Shown here: one piece after another, positions 5,670 through 6,800 of the stretch
How positions within the stretch are numbered: position 1 is the first letter of the stretch
Layout of the letters: every line of letters begins with the position of its first letter
NCBI GenBank assembly: GCA_964604675.1
Contig: CAZSAT010000223.1
Span: 1 to 6,800 of the forward strand
Origin: CAZSAT01 sp964604675
GTDB lineage: Bacteria; Myxococcota_A; UBA796; CAJQPC01
DNA: 6,800 nucleotides
Direction: 5' to 3'
The notes under the pieces: generated by a model
Seen by the model: only the letters and a program-made list of their open reading frames with translations
The model's database searches: none
Told to the model about the DNA's origin: nothing
Program-made: the position numbers and the translations under genes

Positions 5670-6800
5670 ATGCGACGATCGGTGTCCTGCGGCGTCCTAC
5701 CTGGCGTTCCGTGCGTCGCAACGATCGACGCCTCCGGAGTCCTCGTGCCCACCCCCGGCGTCCTCGGCCTGATGCTCGTCGCCTGCTCGGGCGAGGCGGA
5801 TCCCGTGGTTCCGTCCGACAGCGGGGTGGTCCCGGACACAGCGACCGACACCCCGGCTCCGACCGACTCGGGAGGCTCCGACAGCGCTGCGCCCGAGCCC
5901 GGCGACTTCAGCGACCCCATCACCGTCGGCTTCGACCTCACCCTGGAGGACCCGGCCGAGCTCACCGACGGGGTGCTCTTCGGCGACTGGCTGGTGCTCG
6001 TCGGGCAGCACCAGCAGCAGCTCGGGGGTGTGTGGGTCTACGACGCCAGCGACCGCGAGGCCCCGACCCCGGTCGGCCAGACCTCCATCTGGAACGTGCA
6101 GCGGGTCTGCGCCGCCGACGACAAGCTCTGGGGCATGGACCGCGGCGGCAACCTCCTGCGCATCGCGCTCGCGTCCGACGGCACCCCGAGCATCGAGCAG
6201 ACCTGGAGCCGGGGGAGCTTCGGGGAGGGCCTGGACTGCACGGGCGATCGGGTGGCGTGGGGCAACGGCAGCGAAGGCGGCGGCTACAGCCTCGACAGCG
6301 ATCTGAGCGACCCGGTCTCCCTGGACGCCGAGGTCCGGGATGTCTGGTGGCAGGGCGACACGCTCTGGACCCTGGCCCACGGCCGCCTGGATCGCTGGGA
6401 CCTGTCGGGCACGCCGTCCATCGCGGCCAGCCTCGAGCTCGAGGGCGTGTGCCGCGACCTCGCCGCCGGCGACGACTTCGTGGCCATCGCCTGCGGCTCC
6501 ACCGGCGTGCACCTCGTCGACCCCTCCGGTCCTTCGCTGCTCGGCACCTGGGACGGCTACGCCTCGGCGCGCTCGGTCGACGTGGTGGGCGACCGGGTGC
6601 TGGTCGCGGGCTGGACCGACCTGCTCTGGCTCGACGCGAGCGACCCCACGTCCCCCACCCTGGTGGCCACCGAGCCCGCGCGCACCGCGATGATGGGCGT
6701 GGTCGCCGACACCGCGGACCACGTGTACGCCGTGGACTGGGGGGAGCCCTACACCGCGGTCTTGAGCGCGTCGGAGGCGCCCGAGGTGCGGTCGAGCGTG
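5670..6800 (+). CDS. Lipoprotein with LVIVD-like beta-propeller repeats, 5' part
   Basis: An open frame of 377 codons runs from ATG 5670 to the window edge without a stop. Residues about 24-38 include a hydrophobic run ending in LGLMLVAC, a lipobox with Cys39 as the predicted lipidated residue. After it comes a linker rich in Ser, Asp, Thr and Pro (about 40-78: SDSGVVPDTATDTPAPTDSG). Beyond that is a beta-propeller-like body with repeats of the LVIVD type: GVWVYDASDREAPTPVG (120-136), HLVDPSGPSLLGTWDG and LLWLDASDPTSPTLVA (318-333). Alternating hydrophobic strands and Trp residues follow, with several cysteines as in extracytoplasmic proteins. Such proteins are typically anchored outside the cytoplasm; ligand and function are unknown. 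The start is uncertain: ATG 5646 is in frame and would add eight residues (MRAHDLST), GTG 5745 would leave too short a signal, and none has a clear Shine-Dalgarno. Codons 1-27 fall in the repeat, so the signal region may have been rebuilt or be misassigned. Confidence 0.8.
   Translation, partial: MRRSVSCGVLPGVPCVATIDASGVLVPTPGVLGLMLVACSGEADPVVPSDSGVVPDTATDTPAPTDSGGSDSAAPEPGDFSDPITVGFDLTLEDPAELTDGVLFGDWLVLVGQHQQQLGGVWVYDASDREAPTPVGQTSIWNVQRVCAADDKLWGMDRGGNLLRIALASDGTPSIEQTWSRGSFGEGLDCTGDRVAWGNGSEGGGYSLDSDLSDPVSLDAEVRDVWWQGDTLWTLAHGRLDRWDLSGTPSIAASLELEGVCRDLAAGDDFVAIACGSTGVHLVDPSGPSLLGTWDGYASARSVDVVGDRVLVAGWTDLLWLDASDPTSPTLVATEPARTAMMGVVADTADHVYAVDWGEPYTAVLSASEAPEVRSSV
5671..5750 (+). repeat. 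Direct repeat copy B (about 80 bp), overlapping the 5' end of the lipoprotein gene
   Basis: Second copy of the repeat at 3231-3310, same orientation, exactly 2440 bp away, 65 of 80 positions identical by hand count. It carries GGTGTCC at 5681, GGCGTCC at 5691 and GGCGTTC at 5703, and further GGAGTCC at 5736 and GGCGTCC at 5757 beyond the strongest block. The sequence is usable as coding DNA in all three forward frames without stops here, so conservation of any one frame cannot be claimed; the frame used by SulP gives the highest peptide identity (about 18 of 27) but the lipoprotein uses a different frame. Confidence 0.75.

Overview
The window is about 70% GC and is packed with genes whose codons mostly end in G or C. 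Its lipoprotein has a Ser/Thr/Asp/Pro-rich linker and a beta-propeller of a kind common in the Myxococcota. Together with a molybdenum respiratory enzyme and many GTG/TTG starts, this suggests a chromosome of a myxobacterium-like or other high-GC deltaproteobacterial lineage. That placement is inference from composition and gene style; there is no rRNA or other phylogenetic marker here.

The left part (1-3314, + strand) is a compact, probably co-translated operon end. It holds the C-terminus of a DMSO-reductase-family molybdopterin oxidoreductase catalytic subunit, a TorD/NarJ-type maturation chaperone that overlaps it by 11 nt, and a SulP anion permease with a STAS domain that overlaps the chaperone by 4 nt. 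The reading is a Mo enzyme, its dedicated assembly chaperone, and an anion carrier for its substrate or product. A sulfur oxyanion such as sulfite/sulfate is the most economical guess; bicarbonate is the alternative.

The middle part (3369-5609, - strand) holds two genes 39 nt apart and transcribed leftward, convergent with the operon. Upstream is an AAA_14/DUF4143-type ATPase with a PD-(D/E)XK-like C-terminus. Downstream is an exported or membrane-associated two-domain SRPBCC protein.

The right part (5646/5670-6800, + strand) is the start of a lipoprotein with LVIVD-like propeller repeats, running off the window and divergent from the ATPase. An imperfect 31-bp palindrome lies in the divergent gap directly upstream of the ATPase ATG.

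The most unusual structure is a pair of direct repeats about 80 bp long (3231-3310 and 5671-5750; 65 of 80 positions identical by hand count, no gap). They flank the leftward two-gene block. One copy supplies the last 27 codons of the SulP gene and the other supplies nearly all of the first 27 codons of the lipoprotein reading frame. Each copy contains GGYGTCC-like heptamers at roughly helical spacing. The repeats may be boundaries of an old insertion or cassette, or copies of a dispersed genomic repeat. No tRNA, rRNA, CRISPR array, transposase or integrase is seen, and there is no gene-free stretch longer than 60 nt.
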